The translations under genes were made by a program, and so were the position numbers. A DNA stretch of 64,000 bases, taken from contig NZ_JAHCKL010000010.1 of NCBI RefSeq assembly GCF_026125785.1, positions 59,230 to 123,229 on the forward strand, given 5' to 3'. Positions 61,637-64,000 of the stretch are shown here, in pieces. The notes beneath the pieces were generated by a model, which was given only the letters and a program-made list of their open reading frames with translations, was not told where the DNA came from and did not search any database. Source of the DNA: Hydrogenophaga sp. (lineage in GTDB: Bacteria > Pseudomonadota > Gammaproteobacteria > Burkholderiales > Burkholderiaceae_C). Within the stretch, counting starts at the first letter, position 1, and the number at the start of each line of letters is the position of its first letter.

Positions 61637-62914
61637 ATGAAACGCCGTCAATTCGTACAGACGCTGGGTGCCGGCTCCGCCGTCGCGGGCCTGGGCCTCA
61701 TGGGTGGTTGCGCCACCACCGGCAGTGGTGCCAAGGTGGTGGTGGTGGGTGGAGGCTACGGCGGCGCCACGGCCGCCAAGTACGTTCGCCTGTTCTCCGA
61801 CCACAGCATCGACGTGACCCTGGTCGAGCCCAATGCCGCCTTCGTCTCCTGCCCGATCTCCAACCTGGTGCTCGGCGGCCACAAGACCATCGCCGACATC
61901 ACCACGCCCTACGACAACCTGGGCAAGCGCCACGGCGTGAAGGTGGTGCGCGACATGGTGGCCAGCATCGACCCCGCCAAGCGCACCGTGAAGCTGGCCA
62001 GCGGAGGCGAACTCCCCTATGACCGCCTGATCCTCTCCCCTGGCATCGACTTCATGTGGGACACCCTGCCCGGCATGGCCAAGCCCGGCGCGGCCGACAA
62101 GGTACTGCACGCCTGGAAGGCCGGTCCGCAGACCGTGGCCCTGCGCCAGCAACTGGAGGCCCTGCCCGACGGCGGCGTCTATGCGCTCTCCATTCCGCTG
62201 GCACCCTACCGCTGCCCGCCGGGCCCCTATGAGCGGGCCTGCATGGTGGCGAGCTACTTCAAGAAAGCCAAGCCCAAGAGCAAGGTCATCGTCTTCGACG
62301 CCAACGACGACATCACCTCCAAGAAGGGCCTGTTCATGAAGGCCTGGGCAGACCACTACAAGGACATCATCGAGTACCGGCCCAAGCACAAGGTGGTGGA
62401 CGTGGACGCCGCCACCAACACGCTCAAGTTCGAGTTCAACGACGACTTCAAGGCCGGCGTGGCGAACGTGCTGCCCACGATGCGCGCAGGCGATATCGCG
62501 GTGAAGACCGGCCTGGCCACCGCCAACGGCCGCTGGTGCGAAGTGGATTTCCTGACCTTCGAGTCGAAGGCGGCGAAGAACATCCACGTGCTGGGCGACG
62601 CGATCCAGATCGCGCCGGGCATGCCCAAGTCCGGCCACATGGCCAACCAGCACGGCAAGACCTGCGCCGCGGCGGTGGTCTCGCTGCTGCAAGGCAAGGA
62701 ACCGCCGCAGTTGCCGATCTACGCCAACACCTGCTACAGCTTCGTCACCGCCACCGACGTGGTGCACGTGGCCAGCGTGCACCGCTACGACGCCGCGCAG
62801 AAGACCATGGTCACCGTACCGGGATCGGGCGGGCTGTCCAGCGCCGCGAGCGAACTCGAAGGCCAGTACGCCATGGCCTGGGCGCGCAACATCTGGGCCG
62901 ACTCGCTGGCCTGA
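61637..62914 (+). CDS. soxF: Sulfide dehydrogenase flavoprotein subunit (SoxF/FccB-like)
   Basis: This 425-residue protein has a twin-arginine signal KRRQFVQTLGAGSAVAGLG followed by LMGGC, a possible lipobox. The FAD motif VVVVGGGYGGATAAKY follows. Cys in AFVSCPISNLVLGG matches the covalent FAD-binding Cys of FccB. Cys residues in YRCPPGPYERAC and KTCAAAV fit the redox-active disulfide. It oxidises sulfide and passes electrons to SoxE. Its stop is only 4 bp from the opposing aldolase stop. Confidence 0.94.
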   Translation: MKRRQFVQTLGAGSAVAGLGLMGGCATTGSGAKVVVVGGGYGGATAAKYVRLFSDHSIDVTLVEPNAAFVSCPISNLVLGGHKTIADITTPYDNLGKRHGVKVVRDMVASIDPAKRTVKLASGGELPYDRLILSPGIDFMWDTLPGMAKPGAADKVLHAWKAGPQTVALRQQLEALPDGGVYALSIPLAPYRCPPGPYERACMVASYFKKAKPKSKVIVFDANDDITSKKGLFMKAWADHYKDIIEYRPKHKVVDVDAATNTLKFEFNDDFKAGVANVLPTMRAGDIAVKTGLATANGRWCEVDFLTFESKAAKNIHVLGDAIQIAPGMPKSGHMANQHGKTCAAAVVSLLQGKEPPQLPIYANTCYSFVTATDVVHVASVHRYDAAQKTMVTVPGSGGLSSAASELEGQYAMAWARNIWADSLA

Positions 62915-62918
62915 GGCG

Positions 62919-63956
62919 TCAAGCCGCCAGCCGGATCATCCGCTCCAGCGGCAGCGGCGTGATGCGGCTGGCCTGGCCCGCGCAGCCGAAGGCCTCGAAG
63001 CGGTCGCGGCAGATGCCGCGCGCTGCCGCGGTGGCATCTTTGAAGAAGGCGCGCGGGTCGAACTCGGCCGGCCGGTCCGCCATGGCGCGGCGCATCGCAC
63101 CCGTCATGGCGAGGCGGATGTCGGTGTCGATGTTCACCTTGCGCACACCGCTCCGGATGCCGCGCACGATCTCCTCCACCGGCACGCCATAGGTCTCCCG
63201 GATGTCGCCACCGTGCTCGCGGATGATGGCCAGCCACTCCTGCGGCACGCTGGAACTGCCGTGCATCACCAGGTGGGTGTCGGGGATCACGCGGTGGATC
63301 GCGGCAATGCGGTCGATGGCGAGGATGTCGCCGGTCGGGGGCCGCGTGAACTTGTAGGCCCCGTGGCTGGTGCCGATGGCGATCGCCAGCGCGTCCACAC
63401 CGGTCTGCGCCACGAAGTCGCGCGCCTGCGCGGGGTCCGTCAGCATCTGCTCGTGGCTGAGGCGGCCTTCGGCGCCCACGCCATCCTCCTCACCGGCCTC
63501 GCCCGTCTCCAGCGAACCCAGGCAACCCAGCTCACCCTCCACCGAAACCCCCACCGCGTGCGCGAACTCCACCACCTTGCGCGTGACCGCCACGTTGTAT
63601 TCGTAGCTGGCGGGCGTCTTCGCGTCCTCGCGCAAGGAGCCGTCCATCATCACGCTGGAAAAACCGCTGCGGATGGACTGCTGGCACACCGCCGGTGTGG
63701 CGCCATGGTCCTGGTGCATGACGACGGGAATGCGCGGGTACATCTCGATCGCGGCCTCGACCATCTTGCGCAGAAAGGGTTCGCCCGCGTACTTGCGCGC
63801 CCCCGCGCTGGCCTGCAGGATCACCGGGGCATCGCAGGCGTCTGCGGCCTGCATGATCGCCTGGATCTGCTCCAGGTTGTTGACGTTGAAGGCCGGCACG
63901 CCATAGCCGTGTTCGGCGGCGTGGTCCAGCAACTGGCGAAGGGCGATGAGAGCCAT
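62919..63956 (-). CDS. fba: Fructose-bisphosphate aldolase, class II
   Basis: This 345-residue enzyme has the zinc-dependent class II features: [28 protein letters not shown] with a zinc His, [30 protein letters not shown] and the zinc/Na site TSHGAYKF. It interconverts fructose 1,6-bisphosphate with two triose phosphates. AAGGACCCGCC precedes the start. The Calvin-cycle subtype is common in Sox-positive Burkholderiales, but no other Calvin-cycle gene lies in the window. Confidence 0.96.
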   Translation of the reverse strand: MALIALRQLLDHAAEHGYGVPAFNVNNLEQIQAIMQAADACDAPVILQASAGARKYAGEPFLRKMVEAAIEMYPRIPVVMHQDHGATPAVCQQSIRSGFSSVMMDGSLREDAKTPASYEYNVAVTRKVVEFAHAVGVSVEGELGCLGSLETGEAGEEDGVGAEGRLSHEQMLTDPAQARDFVAQTGVDALAIAIGTSHGAYKFTRPPTGDILAIDRIAAIHRVIPDTHLVMHGSSSVPQEWLAIIREHGGDIRETYGVPVEEIVRGIRSGVRKVNIDTDIRLAMTGAMRRAMADRPAEFDPRAFFKDATAAARGICRDRFEAFGCAGQASRITPLPLERMIRLAA

Positions 63957-64000
63957 GGCGGGTCCTTGAAGTCAGGTTGAAAAAAAAGGGTCAGGGGGCC

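Overview
The window is about 64 kb of high-GC DNA with a gene repertoire and order typical of Burkholderiales. The folC-SPOR-cvpA-purF-metZ block, the soxCDYZAXB order with a divergent soxEF pair, the Omp32-like porin and the many Liv-type transporters point to the family Comamonadaceae (for example Hydrogenophaga or a relative). That placement is inference from gene content; no 16S rRNA gene is present.

Region 1 (1-17.8 kb) looks like a catabolic island. It holds a KstD-like flavin dehydrogenase divergent from a Gfo/Idh/MocA oxidoreductase. Next come two related Baeyer-Villiger monooxygenases flanking an SDR that lacks its catalytic residues. A long leftward gene set follows: GntR regulator, AurF-type diiron oxygenase, SDR, LivHMGF transporter with its binding protein, aldehyde dehydrogenase and GMC alcohol dehydrogenase. 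A coherent reading is uptake of an organic acid or ketone, alcohol-to-ketone oxidation, ring or chain oxygen insertion, and aldehyde oxidation. The substrate cannot be read from sequence. GGT-N3-ACC palindromes in two divergent promoter regions are candidate operators for the regulator.

Region 2 (17.9-22.7 kb) holds a papain-like protease/alpha-beta hydrolase fusion, a universal stress protein divergent from a zinc alcohol dehydrogenase (with an FNR/ANR-like box between them), and a three-tRNA cluster (Ala, Glu, Asp).

Region 3 (22.7-49.7 kb) is mostly housekeeping: gltX, metZ, purF, cvpA, SPOR, folC, ppnP, argG, a NarL-type two-component pair, murB, yajQ, an aspartic protease, ridA, plsY, ybaK, an OmpA-type lipoprotein, prfB with its programmed +1 frameshift, pepN, fbp and tRNA-Thr. 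A small secreted barrel protein at 44.1 kb resembles PagP.

Region 4 (49.7-53.9 kb) is patchy: an orphan HNH nuclease between inverted repeats just past tRNA-Thr, an NTF2-like protein, a broken LysR gene and a porin.

Region 5 (53.9-62.9 kb) encodes periplasmic thiosulfate/sulfide oxidation (Sox). Its soxA reading frame carries an in-frame amber codon, and three sox intergenic regions share an AT-rich motif. A class II fructose-bisphosphate aldolase closes the window.
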